Shown here one piece after another: positions 9,687 to 22,591 of a stretch of 64,000 nt of DNA (position 1 is the first letter of the stretch; every line of letters starts with the position of its first letter). A program made the position numbers and the translations under genes. This DNA is from Acarospora socialis. Its lineage: Eukaryota; Ascomycota; Lecanoromycetes; Acarosporales; Acarosporaceae. The notes under the pieces were generated by a model. The model worked only from the letters and a program-made list of their open reading frames with translations, was not told where the DNA came from and searched no databases. The stretch is taken from positions 1,307,001 through 1,371,000 of the forward strand of contig JAMYGW020000006.1 in the NCBI GenBank assembly GCA_025617375.2. The letters run 5' to 3'.

Positions 9687-12600
9687 TCGAAGGCGCAATC
9701 AACAGGGGGCTTGTCTGCAGCAATCTTTCGTGTTATATAGAATCTTTAAGCGTGCCAGCTGGCGGAATAATGTCCTGTCCCCGCAACGAGCTATACGGAG
9801 CAATGCCTTTGAATCTACCAGATCACCTTGAAGAGCCGCTCTAACAAGCATTCTGATCCTCATCCTCACTCAGCCCTGCTCTAGGCGTAATCAAGTTTGT
9901 CTTCCAGGGCAGGAGGCCTACGGAACCCGTCGCGGTCAGCCAATGACTTTGCCGACTTCACATCCTCCTTTTGCGCAGATCAAACGCAACCTCATTCTAC
10001 GGGGCTCATCCCGTGGAACAGTCCAACAGAGAAATGTCCAAACTTGGTGGTTACCATTTCCGAAACAAAGGCCACTCACCCTATCCGCATAGCCCAATGA
10101 TAAAGATGTTAGGGTATGATAACCCTAATAAACAAACTCGCCCTCAATACGGGAAGGAGATGGAGACGGGTGAGTCCCCGAGATAATGTGGAAGTCTCAA
10201 GCTAGTGGTTGAGCCAAGCAAATGTATTTGCATATTACACGTCTAGGTGCATCAAGATATGCCCGCAACCTCACCACGCCGAGAATGAAACGGAACAATG
10301 CAACAAGTGTGCGCATCATGTTCTTAATGTTGCTTCTATCTGGTGACAAGTGTGTCAATGTGGCAGATGTCTCCATTCCAAAGAAGGAAGACTTGTAGAA
10401 CGGGTGGTTTCGGAGCACGGAATGACGATGATGGCTAGGACCACATAAGGAACAAGGGATGCTGACTAAGCCTGCTAACCCTATTCTTGGATCTCTCCTG
10501 CAATATGGCAATTCGGAGCATTCTTCCACACCTAATGCAGGTAAACCAGATCTGAGGCGATCTTCATACCCTTGTAGTAAAGGCGATTCAGGACGACCGC
10601 ACACAGGAGAGGCAGTGGGACAACGGGCAGGGGCTGGCAGTGGCGGGGTCCGCGGCGGTACGTTGATGGGTTACGGTGCGGGGAATGATATCGGCCACCG
10701 CTTCTTCCGCGTGAGGGATCGTGTCAGGCTCTGGCGGCCCCAGGAGTACGATCGTCTTGGTGGGAGTGGTCGTTGTGTCGTGCTGTAGTTTGGCAACAAA
10801 CTGTTAGAACTCTGCAGAAGGCTGGAGAAAGCTTTCTGGTAATGTATCACTTACGTCCTGGGTAATGGTTATAATGGTGCTGGTCACCATATTGTAGAAG
10901 CTGCCAAACAGTGTAGCTTTGACCGGCGGAGGCAACGGAGGATGTTGCCGGCGTTCCACTCGTTCCTCTCCATGCGGTTGGGGAGTGCGCTGGAGACGGC
11001 GAGAAAAAGGAAATGAGAAAAGCTGGTCAATATCAAGGCACTTCGAGAGACATTGAAGGCATGAGAGATGCTCCAAAGCTATGACCGATAAGACTCTTGG
11101 GGAGAGATTATAACGTGCTGACTGATAAGCACGTAAACAAGGACGGTATAAACACTCCTCGATCATAAACATCACGATAACAGGTACAGCACTAAATTCG
11201 AGGTCAATATAAGTGACGTCCTTTGTTGAACGCAAAGGCCTGGCCAAAGGGACCTTAGAACAGACTTGGTATGATATCTTCGCAGTTGATGTTCTCGAAG
11301 TGTTGGAATGCTCCTAAGACCATCATATTATTGTCATCCATTTGCGACCTAGAACAACATCGAGCAACCACTCTCTTTAACGACTCTCTCCACAAAATCC
11401 CTCACGTAATACATCCTGCCCTCTTACGTACAAGCATCACAGATCAAGCTCCACCGGTCAATCCCGTCCGCTCAGCCACACATCAGCCTCAGCTCAGCAG
11501 CGTAGATAAGTAATCAATTGGGCGGCGACGGCGAAATCCTCTTGCCACCGTGCTTGATTACAGTATCATCTCCAACTGCACTCCATTCAGCCCTCCCCTT
11601 CTCCTTTCCCGCCCCCAAAAGCCCTACCTACTACACCGTACCCCAAATCCACATCCCATCCACCGCTCCTTACATCTATACCGAACTCCCCTACCCAAAA
11701 AGCGGTGAAGTCAAGTCAACTCTACCTACCTAGAGTTCTGGCTACGAGACCTATTCACAAAAACAAAACCAAGCCACTTCTCCTTTCTGGCCCCCAACGC
11801 CTCCCGCCCCCACTTCCCCTCCTTACCTCTGAGTTCAATCAAACACCGCATTTCTAAATTCGTCGTGCAGCAGCGGACCGAGGCCCGGCGTCGTACTCGT
11901 AAGGCTGCATCTCGCGATCGAGACGGGGCACGGCAATCCCGAAAGAACTCCGTCAGAGACTCACTCGGGGACGGTGAAGGAAGGAAGGATTCGAGCCATG
12001 GGAGGGGAGGGCAAGGATGCACGACATTGGGGATACTGTGCATGTACTTTACTTCATGGGTTACGGTGAGAGTGAGGTGCGGCGAAGGATGTAGATGTCC
12101 GTGTCCGTGAGCAGGGGGGAGGGGAACTGCTGTACGGTAGTGTAGGGTAGTGATTGGGCCCCACGTTCTGACTAGAGTAGTGTACCGTATGTAGTCATCG
12201 AAGTCCTACATAGCTCGAGTACGTGCAGAGGATGAGGTAATGTGCTTATGCATGTACTCGAACTCATAAGGCAGGTGGTTAAGGTGGTGTAAGGGGGTTT
12301 TCTGCAGCCTTGTAAGGCGTAGGGAGGGGATATCAGTCACGTTGGTAGGTGGAGATGCGGGTAGGCGTCATCGACGTGCTTGGAGATGCAGATGCAGATG
12401 CAGATGCATACGGCCTGTGTTTTATTGGGTACGTACTTAGTTGGGTGAAGGCGAGGAGGAGGAAGGGAAGGACAAGCGAGGAAAGAAAGGGAAGGGAAAG
12501 CGAAAGGACTGTAGCTGCTGATTTCAAACTAAAGCGGGGAGCAACATAATCACTGGAAAGGCTTGTAGGATCGTTCTTGGTGTCGTTCTTCGGAGGTTCC

Positions 12601-13023
12601 TCGGATAAGGTTTGGGGGTCCTTTTCTCGGACAGGGGAGGACTTGTAGTATCGATGATCAAAGACGGTGTGCGGAGATAGACTTGACATGCGTCAGTCGG
12701 CCATCGCTTTGTAAACTTCGTGCAGGAGATGTGTAATAGTCCGATATCAGCAATACAAATGGAAGAGCACCCTGGTCCCATTCCGAAAATAAGCTCGAGA
12801 TATGCCGCTACCCTCGCAGTTGCCTATAAATCCCCCAGAGTGGACTCTTTCCCAGAAACTCCAGACCCATCTAATCTTACAAAACTCGGAAGATGCCTGT
12901 TTCCGCCTACCGAGAACGGTCAGAAGCTGATTACACGATCCACAACTCATGGCCAGCATGGTGCGTCGTGCGATCGGTGGCTTCATATTGTTTCTCTGTT
13001 CTTACATTGGAGCGAAGTCGAGG
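9687..13023. other. Gene-poor 3.3-kb stretch
   Basis: Apart from the doubtful small spliced gene at 10588-10890, I see no gene here. The plus strand is pyrimidine-rich at 11570-11840. Four tandem GATGCA units lie at 12385-12408, inside a minus-strand frame (12333-12689, 118 codons) with a hydrophobic core and a Ser/Ala repeat; this frame could be chance. Other frames lack protein-like character. Confidence 0.5.
10588..10890 (-). CDS. Possible small two-exon gene, Thr/Pro-rich
   Basis: A candidate only. Exons 10855-10890 and 10588-10782 would encode 76 residues. The intron has a canonical GTAAGT donor and a CTACAG acceptor, and the junction keeps a Thr-rich reading (MVTSTIITITQD then HDTTTTPTKTIVL), resembling low-complexity segments of fungal surface proteins. 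Against it: it is short, has no recognised domain, and the start is uncertain because the frame stays open upstream. Confidence 0.28.
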
Positions 13024-14051
13024 TTATGGAGCGGACCACCGGGCGTGCAACCAGTTCGCAAAGCACATGGGTTGGATGTTGACAAGACCGTTGAGATTCG
13101 GGTCACCAAAGTCGAATCGGCTTTCGGCGGTTGCGATGAGCGTGTGAAGACGGAGCTGCTCTCCCACGTCTTGAGAGACCTGAGCGTAGGTAAGGGCATC
13201 CTGCAGCGTTCCCGGTGCGTAGTACGCTCTTTCAAAACTCTGTCCTAGAAATTGGTTGGTAAATACGGACTGCGACGGGGTTGCAGATGGAGCATACCTA
13301 TCATCATTTCCGCAACTCTGACTACATCAGAAGCACTCATTCTTTCGCCACACATTCTCATCTCCGTGGGCCACTGGGGCAGATCGAGTGCGGCGACAAC
13401 GAAGCGACCCACGTCCTCTGCAGACGTCATACAGATATGGACAATCTCGCCAGCGGCATTGTAATGGGGTATCCGTGCTCTCATACGCCGGATGTCCATT
13501 AGGTATTCGCCCTCGCCGCTCGTACCGCACCGAAGGCCGATAGCCGAAGCGGCCATACCACCCGGTGCAAACCGTTCGTAGAGAATGCCGCAAACGAACA
13601 CTGTGTACAACATCCTGGATTGAGGGTGTTGCGCATAGTACTGAAGGCGTGCCAGACTGGCATCTTTGTCCCGGTCGGCTAAAATCTGTGGTGGTCTGAG
13701 TGCAGGGAGACCCTCGAATTCCGCCGGTGCGAAGCGTCGGACGTGGACGCTGGCGGCAGCGTCAATGAGCGCAATCTGCGCCGCTCCGGTGACTGTGGAG
13801 ATAACCGTATCTACCCCATGAAGCTTGAAGCGGAGACTGTTTTGGTCGGTATAGTCAACGACAATCACTTGCCATCCCTTAGCAGTGAGCTGTGGTTTGG
13901 GCTTTCGGGATGTTAGCGATCCGGTCAAGGATGGGATGCGGGCACTCGCCGTTCTTGAGAGGAGGATAAATTGATGGTATGTGCCTGCGGCTAGGTGATG
14001 CGCAATGTACTGAGCCAGTCCGCCGGTGCCGGCAATCGCGACTTTCATCAT
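13024..14051 (-). CDS. NmrA-like / isoflavone-reductase-like NAD(P)-binding protein
   Basis: Two exons on the minus strand: 13298-14051 and 13024-13244, giving 324 residues. The intron of 53 bp begins GTATGC and ends TTCTAG; without splicing the frame would end early inside it. The N-terminus has the Rossmann glycine motif (VAIAGTGGLAQYIA), followed by a nucleotide-loop region (LLSRT) and a VDTVISTVTG strand typical of NmrA/PCBER reductases. FAPAEFEG is the family's conserved loop. C-terminal part: SFERAYYAPGTLQDAL and an extended tail. Likely an oxidoreductase or a redox-sensing regulator; the substrate cannot be read from the sequence. A second gene of the broad family lies at the window's right edge, without evidence of a recent duplication. 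Confidence 0.83.
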
Positions 14052-16747
14052 CGTGGCTTGCGTAGTCTAGGGGAGATTTGGATTGAGGATAACGACAAGA
14101 CATGACTGAAGGCAGACTGTCGGAGGAGTCTGGTAATGAGGGTGCTCAAGCTCAGTGAGGCTCATAGATGGTGCTCAGGTGTGGCTCATCCGCGAGCGAA
14201 TGGGGATACAAAGTTACACCGGCCAGGTGTGACTCAAACTTTTCCTGCCTTCTCAGCTAGTCAGCTTTGATGGCAGCAGAGAAGACTCTCATGACAATGG
14301 TCAGCCCTTTTACCCAAAGTTGCAGGCTGTTCATAGGGTGGCGAAAGTGCAAGCAGACTTGCAACAGTATATCAAGAGTTCCTTAGCCTGATCAGCACTG
14401 ACGAATGGGAGCAAGAGAAATGCAAAGATTATCTCGGACGCGTTGAACAGGCCTTGGCCAGGCAGTAGAACGACATAAAGGACGGAAACCAGCACAGCCA
14501 ACTAGGTTTAGGGTGTATTTCTCGCTAGGGCTTGCGACTGGGCTGATCAAGGGTGGTAAGTATGCTGGTACACCGTGTCCTATTGCAGTTCCAACCCTCT
14601 AGGCCAAAAGAGGCATCTTGGCGATCACCGGCTGCCAATCAAGGCAAATGAGTTAATAAAAGGTGCAAGCTGTAACAACGCGCTCTCTCGAGCTTGTTTA
14701 CACCGGCCTTGCGAAGGAAGCCATCCGCTCTGCATCATGCGTACGAACAGCTGTGGTTCATCGACCGAGGTCGTCGACGGTAATGGCAATCATGCCGTGC
14801 TTGCAAATGCTGTCCTACTCGAGGAAGAGCACATTGTACCCTGAGGTAAAGTAAGTGGTACGGATCCGAACCGCCAATGGATTACCTTTGCAGCTGTTTG
14901 GCGAAAGGGTAGCCTAGCCACTATACCTGTACAATGTCCCGCATGTCAGCGCATTGGCTGATTCCATATTCAACTAGAGCAAGGTCTGTTCATAGGTAGA
15001 GAAAGGATATACAGAAATGTTCCTCCATAGCCCAGGGAATGCCGATGACTGTGTATGAGAGGTAAGAAGCTGAAGTGACCACGAACGAACTGAGCCGCTG
15101 GATCTCAAGCACAGTAGATTAAGAATCATCCTACAGACAGAACTAGACACTTGAGAACAGTACGTGTGGCGCTCAAAATGTGCCAATAGAACAGGAGAGA
15201 AACAGGAGATGGTGTGGGGGCCGCCTCGCCGTTCTGCCTGCCGCTGCCTAGCGACGGTCAGAGTGACGGCATCCTGGGTGAGAGTTCCGGAGTGGTTGCA
15301 GAATGTCAACCCATCCGTCCAGGTGATGATTGGCCAGCAGTCCAGACGTGTGACACCGGGATGCAGGCTTACTCCCCCGGGCAGGACCTCCCCATAGTAA
15401 AGGGAGTACTGGGTAACTCTCGGCAGAGTTGATCGAGGAGCACAATCTAAGTTGATGCGGGCCCTTTAAGGGGCCGGACATTAAGGACCGTCTGAACGAC
15501 GTGTGAATTCTTCATTCTACTCAATCTTTTGAGGATCGGAAATCTTAAGCGTCCAACTCAATCTCCTCTGGAACTCTCACAGAACGCATTGAATCGCCGT
15601 ACTAGCGACAGATGCAAAGGGAGTTGGATGTTGTGCTATAAGGTATCCGCAAGGAGAAGAAATCCGCAAGGGAAAGGATCACAGGCAATGAGGCCTGAGA
15701 GTGATCGATAACGCCAGTTAAGGCTGCGACTCGACTCTGCCTGGATGCCTTCTTAAACCCCAAGCAAGTAAGGCAGTATCATAGTTGAAGATCTGCCGGG
15801 AGACACGATCTGACACGGTCCGACCGAGCCGAGAAAACTTTCTCTGTTCGATAAACGGGGTACCAAATATCGATGGTTACAGTAACGTGTACCTGCACCG
15901 CATAGCTGCTGCGGGATGAACTGGTGCTGACAGAGATCGGCGCCTTAGTTGTATGCGACTAATTGCCTGAAGTTAAGGTCCGTCAGCCCTGCGAGGCAAT
16001 CCCGAGATCACGTGCTTTCGTGTTTTGCATTAGCGTGATGCTCAAGCGAGCTGCACGACACGTCTTCCCGAAGTCGCCATAACACGCTTGTGAGAGCTTG
16101 ATGTGTAGAACGCAAATTCGACTCCAATTTTGACAGACTGGGCCGAAGTGAGGCCGCTGATGTTCACAGTGTGGATGTTGCATATCATGGTATACAACAT
16201 CAGATAGGAAAGAAAACATTGTCCGCGCTGTTCTATGTGCACGGAGGTATAAACCTCGACACTTCAATCAACTTTCACGAAGGTCGAAGGCCGAGCCTCG
16301 AAAGTATTGACTGAGAAGCCATCTGAGAGTGGCAGGCTAGTACTCGTACGTTTGTTCGATCATCCAAGTCCGAAAGCAAGGGGTCAACTATGTGCAGTCT
16401 ATGTGCCTGAATCGTACCTCTGCTGTTGAATAGCTGATCAGGACTCCGAGACATAACCATTCACCGTGGTAAACCCCTAGAGCACCGTAGAAGCTGTATA
16501 AACGCTGCTTGACGTGCTTTTATGCAGGGCGCGTCAACGCACTAAGCTCCACGACAACCGTATGTGGTTAGGTCGTCGGCTTCAAGCGAGCACTCCGCTT
16601 CGAGTGGAGAGGAAGCTTAGGAACGCGCGCACATATACATATCAAGACGCGGTTACATGTTACATTGCATTCTTCTGCGATATTAACATCTTTCTATACT
16701 TACACTACACTCTTTGTCAAGCATTGACAGTGACGGTGCTCGACAAT
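14052..16747. other. Intergenic, 2.7 kb, no gene seen
   Basis: Between the divergent NmrA-like gene and the homeobox gene. Only short frames with no recognisable content, including a 94-codon minus frame at 15983-16267. The stretch just before 16748 probably holds the homeobox gene's leader. Confidence 0.45.
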
Positions 16748-18820
16748 ATGAGTGATGGTGCTCCTGTCTCCTCGGTGTCGGAGTGCTCTGCTACACAGTC
16801 TTCAGACAGCTCTAACGGCAGCTTCGCCTTTTACATTCATTCCCAGGACACGATAAACCACGATGCGTCTCTTCTTGAAGACAAAAAAGCTTTTGCCCGT
16901 CAGAAACGGCGGCGTACAAGGTATGTCCCCAGTTTCCTGTTACCACCTTGCGCGCCTCGCTCGTAGTAACAGGAAACCCTCCATGGCATGACCTTATACC
17001 GAAGATCTGAGGGATAGGCCAGTTTATATCAACATGGCGTGGACAACGCTGACGCTTCGTGAACTTGTAGCCCGGAAGATCATGCGATCTTAGAAGCCGA
17101 GTATCAACTGAATCCCAAGCCGGACAAAGCTGCGCGTATGCAAATCGTCGAGCGGGTCGCGTTGGGGGAAAAGGAAGTCCAGGTCAGTGGCTTCGGGCAG
17201 ATATAGAACCATAGCTCCTCTTCTCTCTCCTAAGCCTACCAGCGATGGGACACGTGCAACGGCAGCATGGGGAACTGACATCGGCTCCTTTAGATTTGGT
17301 TCCAGAATCGGCGCCAGAACACGAGGCGCAAATCGCGTCCACTCCTGGCACAAGATATAGTCGATGTTCCTCAGTTGCGTCATCCGAGTACTGAAGATCA
17401 TAATGGTTCGAGCTTTAAGTCGGACAATAACCACGCGATGCTTCGTCGTCCTGAAGACACACCGAGCCTTCCCGTAGGAACTACGGCGCCGAATGTCTCT
17501 GGTCTGGATAGGAGGGATGCTCAATCGGCTTCACATCTTCGAGAGACTGAAGCGTCCTCGGATCCTAATGCTCAAGAAGTCAATTCGAGCTTTTCAAGCC
17601 AGACTACCCTTGCGTCATCCGGGATGCAAGATAGTTCAGATCCTTTCGCCGAATCTTCACACCATGAAGGACGCATGGGAGCCACAGCACACAAGATCAC
17701 CGGCTTCGATATGAAAACATTCTCATCAAGTTTTGGCGGACCAGCTCCTGTCCAGTTAGGATATATTTCAAACCGACGTAGTGCCCCCTCTGCTGTCCAT
17801 ACTTCTGTGATACAGCCACTAAGCCAACCGTCGCCTGGTTCTGTTCACCAACCCATCGATCCGCGCTGCCTCGACAGTGATGGTACACAGAAATCTCACG
17901 GCCTGAAACGGACCTCATCGCTTGTTAGGCTCTCGATGACTCTCGACGGCAAGGCTGAGGTTACCACCAACGATGAGGGTTCTCCGTCCCCACCTCGGGT
18001 CCAGCCTCTAGCACTACCTGCCAAGCTTGGGCAGCGCAGTACGCTCCAGAGAAGCACGAGTTTGGTTGCATCTCGCACTGAGTCGGAACTACCCGGAAAC
18101 ACGGATATCCTACCATGGCCGCGTCGAACCACTTCAGGCAGATCGCGTGATGCTCGGACCTGGGAATTCTATTGTGATAGCGATGCTCGAAACGCGTTAA
18201 CGGCGCAGGCGGAACAGGAGCAGAGCGGATCTGCAGTAGGCGCCATTGCCCTCATCAAAGCTCGTCACAAGAAGGCTCTAGCGCCGAATGCGACCAAGCG
18301 GAACCTGCAGTTTTCAAGGGTAGCACCTGCAAAGCGGATCAAATCGTCAAGCGGCACGGAGAAACCCAAGCTATCTCGGGCTATCTCGTCCATGGCTCGC
18401 CTTGAGACAGTTCATGGTAATGAAAAGGACCAGCCGTCCACTATCAAGAAGAACAGCTTGGATGATGGGTTGCAGCCAGCGAGTTCTCGGTCGCCATCCG
18501 GAGATTCAGATAAAGAGAACTGGGAGCCGGGAACACAAGTAGCCAACGTCCGGCGGAGGCGAGTTCCAGAAGCCGAGAATAACCGTCAGCGACCGGTGTT
18601 GAAGGAGAACCTTCAGGTTATCAGCCAGTCCTCTAGTCTTGGTGCAGTTCTGAATCGTGAAAACATAACCCCTCGCCGCGGTGGTCGAACGAGTGCGGCG
18701 GCACGGGAAAAGGACACGAAAGTAGCTGCCTTCATGGGAGAGTCGAGCGTGCCTCGCGAAGAAGAAGACCTAGATTGCGTGCAGAACTTGCTTTCCTTGA
18801 GTCAGGGCGCATGGCGTTAG
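16748..18820 (+). CDS. Homeobox transcription factor
   Basis: Three exons: 16748-16920, 17071-17182 and 17294-18820, total 603 residues. Donors GTATGT and GTCAGT, acceptors TGTAG and TTTAG; phases agree. The homeodomain spans about residues 51-110 and is built from all three exons. It starts RQKRRRTR; helix 3 reads IWFQNRRQNTRRK with W97, F98 and N100, the usual DNA-contact core. This resembles fungal Yox1/Pho2-type homeodomains. The rest is long, Ser/Pro-rich and probably disordered. It includes a KEN box (K502-E503-N504, followed by WEPG), which could be a degradation signal; yeast Yox1 is a cell-cycle repressor, so that would make sense, but this is inference. Acts in the nucleus; targets are not evident. 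Confidence 0.88.
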
Positions 18821-19900
18821 CTGATGAATTGATCATTGTATGGACTCTTTCAACGAAATCAAACTTTGTATTGGGGAACAAATGGAGACTCTGAGTATGG
18901 TCCGGCACATTCGGTCTGGGAGCTGCGATGATAAGTGCGTTCATTGTCTTGACCTCCTCTAATCCTTCCACCTCTGTACCCCTCACAGTGGCACATAGGA
19001 GAGCCCAAGCCGGCACTATGATTTACTGGTACTCTGTATGATCTCCACGCCCCTTACCGGCTATGAGGTCTTGATAATAGCCGCCGTCTGTCATGATACC
19101 AGCTTGATGTGACATGGTGACGATATTCCCTGTTCGCTCACTGAATGTGATGATCCACCCTCCATGAGTACTGTAGGGCTGCTAATGAACTTTCTCAAAG
19201 TGCTTACGGTGCCAGGTGAGATTGTTTGGTTAAACATCCATTGGAGGGTAAGGTGCGAGGGGTGGGTTGGCGATAACTGGTCCGTGCACTCTCATTGATC
19301 TCATACCTAAGGCTGATACTATTTGTCCTCGAATACATGTGGTTTTCTCTTTGCTGCACATCTCAGTGCTGCCTGCTTTGAAACAATTCGTACTACACGG
19401 AGGACTCGCTTGGCCTCGGCATCATGTGAGGGCGCCTTATCAATCTGCTATCTTGTTTGAGGCGCCATCACTATCTGTCGGACTTGTTGACTGTCAATCC
19501 TCTATGCTCTATCATCTCACATTTCTCGGATTGGATGGTTCTTCCGAGTCTCGATGAGGTCAAACACACCCAGATCTTGTCGCTTGGCTGCAGCCGTGGC
19601 GCACTTCCAGTTGTTGATGGCTTTGGACCACTCATTACGCAAAAGCTTGGACATATTGTCGTGTTGCAAGCGGATAGTGAACCATGCGAGGAGTCCTTCA
19701 CTCACTTTTCCGACATTCCTCATGAGCTTGTATTATAGCTCCCTCTTGCGACATCCCTAGCTGATGCATTATTTATTCTGTATATTGTGCTGCTGTGTTC
19801 CTACTCCGTGGTTCCAGATCTCATTGCTGTCACTTAATATATCGAGATTGCATTTGCTGCAGCGCCTATTGCTGTTCACCTGAAAGTGTCAGTATCAGTG
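18821..19900. other. Intergenic, no gene seen
   Basis: About 1.1 kb. Short overlapping frames on both strands, none protein-like. It should include the homeobox gene's 3' end and the amine oxidase gene's promoter. Confidence 0.45.
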
Positions 19901-21805
19901 ATGGAGTATAGAGCTCATCGTTCTCGTGTCGATAGTGTAAAGAGTCACATGTCTCGAATAGAACGAGACCTCTCCGCAAGTCCACACAACACCGCCCCTT
20001 CCGAGCCCAACGGACACCAGCCTACCATGCTGCGCCGAATCCTTTCCCCAGGGCGTATTCCTCACGTCTGCGTTGTTGGAGCCGGTATGGCAGGGCTACG
20101 ATGTGCGGAAGTGTTAATTAAACATGGCTTCAAGGTCACAATACTGGAGGGGAGCAATCGGATAGGCGGGCGTGTAAGGCTTTGTCGACGTACTCGAGTT
20201 GGCAGTGCTTATCTACGTAGGTCCATCAAAGCAATCATCTTGGTCATCTCGTCGACAAGTAAGTGCCTCAATTGTTGTCAGGCAGTGATTGGCTCATGAG
20301 ATATAGAGGGCCAAATTGGATCCACGGCACGAATCACAACCCTATCCTTGACCTAGCCGTGGAAACAAAGACTACTACGTACTCAGTTGGCGAGCGGCAG
20401 TCCATCTTTGACTCGGCTGGGCGCGTCATGGACGAGAAAACAGCCACAGAGTATTCTGAGATAGTCTGAGGGATCATTGCGGACGCCTTCAAGTATAGCA
20501 ATGAGCATTCAGCCGAGATTTCAGCCGACAAGAGCCTCATGGACTTCTTCCTGGAGAAGCTCAAAGAGAAAGACATCAGTGAGGACAAGCAAATGACCCT
20601 GCTGCAGATGGCCCAGATGTGGGGTGCTTTCGTTGGAGATCCGATTGAAAGGCAAAGCTTGAAATTCTTCTGGCTGGAGGAGTGTATAGAGGGAGGTGCG
20701 TTGTCTTCTCCAAGCCAAACATCCTTCTCTGCCAGGCTAACGCTGTTTAGAAAATCTATTTGTTGCCAGCACGTACAAAGCGATTCTTGACCGTGTCGCG
20801 GAAACGGCCCTAGCTCAAGCCGAAATCCAGTTCTCCAGCACAGTAACATTAATCAAATCTTCCGCGTCTCCCACGAACGACACCAACCCAAGAACAGTAC
20901 TGCGCACCAACTCCGGCTCAACCCAAACATTTGACGAAGTGATCATCACCGCGCCGTTAGGCTGGCTCAAGCGAAACAAGCCCGCCTTCACGCCACCACT
21001 TCCACCACGAATCTCTCAAGCCATCGACAACATCTCCTACGGACGGCTCGAGAAAGTCTACATCACCTTCCCCACCGCATTCTGGGACTCGCCCCCTTCC
21101 ACATCCACTTCCGACGTACCCGACCCACCGTCACCGACATATAATCACCCAAGCCCAACCCCCCACTACCCGAGCTTCACCCACTTCCTCACCCCGACCT
21201 ACACCCCTCACACCAACCCCTCCCACTGGAACCAACAGCTCCTCAACCTCGCCTCCCTCCCCGCCCACACGGCGCACCCGACCCTCCTCTTCTACATCTA
21301 CGGCCCCTGCGCCCAACACATCACCTCCCTCACCTCCCACCACACCCCAGACTCCCCCTCCTACCTGCACGCCCTCGCCGACTTCTTCCACCCTTACTAC
21401 TCCCGCCTCCCGCACTTCTCCCCGCACAACGCCAACTGCCAACCCATCAAAGCCCTTGCGACGCAGTGGGCCGCCGATCCCTTGGCGGGATGGGGGTCGT
21501 ATTGTAATTTCCAGATCTCGTCTCCCGCAACGTCGTCGGGGTCGACGGACGCTGGACAAGATGGAGGAGGAGATAAAACGGTGGAGTTGGACAAAGATAT
21601 CAAGGCCCTGCGTGCCGGCATGCCGGACCGCGGCGTCTGGTTGGCGGGCGAACATACGGCGCCGTTCGTGGCGCTGGGGACGGTGACGGGGGCGTGGTGG
21701 AGTGGCGAGGGGGTCGGGAGGCGGATTGCGGCGGCTTATGGGTATGGGTCTGGGCCGGGAAAGGGGCAGGAGCAGGAGCATGTGGATGGAGATGGAGGGG
21801 CGTGA
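19901..21805 (+). pseudogene. Flavin amine oxidase (polyamine-oxidase-like) with in-frame TGA
   Basis: Four exons (19901-20173, 20221-20258, 20307-20695, 20751-21805) would give 584 residues. All junctions use GT-AG sites in correct phase. Exon 1 has the FAD dinucleotide motif (VCVVGAGMAGLRCAEVL ... LEGSNRIGGR). Exons 2-3 give HLVDKGPNWIHGT, and the C-terminus has the second FAD signature (GVWLAGEHTAPFVALGTVTG). By family it would oxidise amines, perhaps polyamines, with FAD. The only break is a TGA at 20467-20469 (codon 158, after EYSEIV and before GIIADAF), where I expect Trp; a TGG-to-TGA change would explain it. Everything after it stays intact, so this is a very young pseudogene, a strain-specific null, or an assembly error. 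Translation as read ends at 157 residues. The long Pro/Thr/His-rich loop at 21090-21420 is also unusual. Confidence 0.72.
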
Positions 21806-22591
21806 GCTTGTGGGCAGGGGTGATGTTTGGTGTTTTCGGTTGGAAGGGATTTAGTGAAGGGGAGGGTTAGAGGTTGTGGTACGGGTCTCGAAGGACTTGT
21901 GCAGCGTACCATAGAGGCGTTTGTGGGAGTGGGATGTGGTATTCAACAACCGTCACTTCATACTCCAGCTCTTGTGGGAAGTAGATCCTATCGATCATTG
22001 GCTATAAAGAGCGACCCTGATGGGATTCTGCGTCGAAGCTACGGGCGTTCTAGATATCTGACATATGCCATATCAGGAAGCACTAGAGCACTCCAAAGGA
22101 ACCTTGCGCCACTTCTTGTAATCTCATTGCTATAGCTGGGAAAGGACGCTAGGTAGGTATTTCCATCAAGCGCTGACTCTGCATCTCTCTTCAAACTAGA
22201 GGAGGCACAAGCACCGTAGCCATAGCTTGGGAACTAATCTTAGACTGGGTATCGCCGCGTCGCACATGCAGATATTCGCGTGGCCGCGTGCTGTTCGTGA
22301 AAGGAAGGCATGCAGACATGAGTGTTCGAGAAACGCAAACGCCGGTGTATGCCGAAGGACGCCCTTGCCGTATACTGAAGTAATAGTGGGTGCGACTGCG
22401 CGAGTCGGTGTTCTGTACACGATGCTAAAAACGGAAGTGCGGAGTGAGGAGACTGTCACGGTTCGGTAAGGCTTAGATGAATTGGGTAGAGTGAGGGAAA
22501 AGATTGTTGGAGGTCTCGTTGACCTGTCCCCTTGTTCCTGAGTGTTCTGAACAGAAGAGCTTATATCAGCCCCTCCTGTAACGTGGCGTCG
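21806..22591. other. Intergenic between convergent genes
   Basis: 786 bp between the amine oxidase stop and the stop of the minus-strand gene at 22592. Short frames only; nothing recognised. Confidence 0.45.

Noticed and set aside
12385-12408. Four GATGCA units
   Set aside because: Short simple repeat; not long enough for a satellite or an array of interest.
13024-14051. NmrA-like pair as a recent duplication (with 63326-64000)
   Set aside because: The two proteins share family features only; the readable parts do not look closely similar and lie 50 kb apart.
21131-21781. Long minus-strand frame of 216 codons
   Set aside because: Antisense shadow of the last exon of the amine oxidase gene; composition is Arg/Gly/Val-rich as expected from codon bias.
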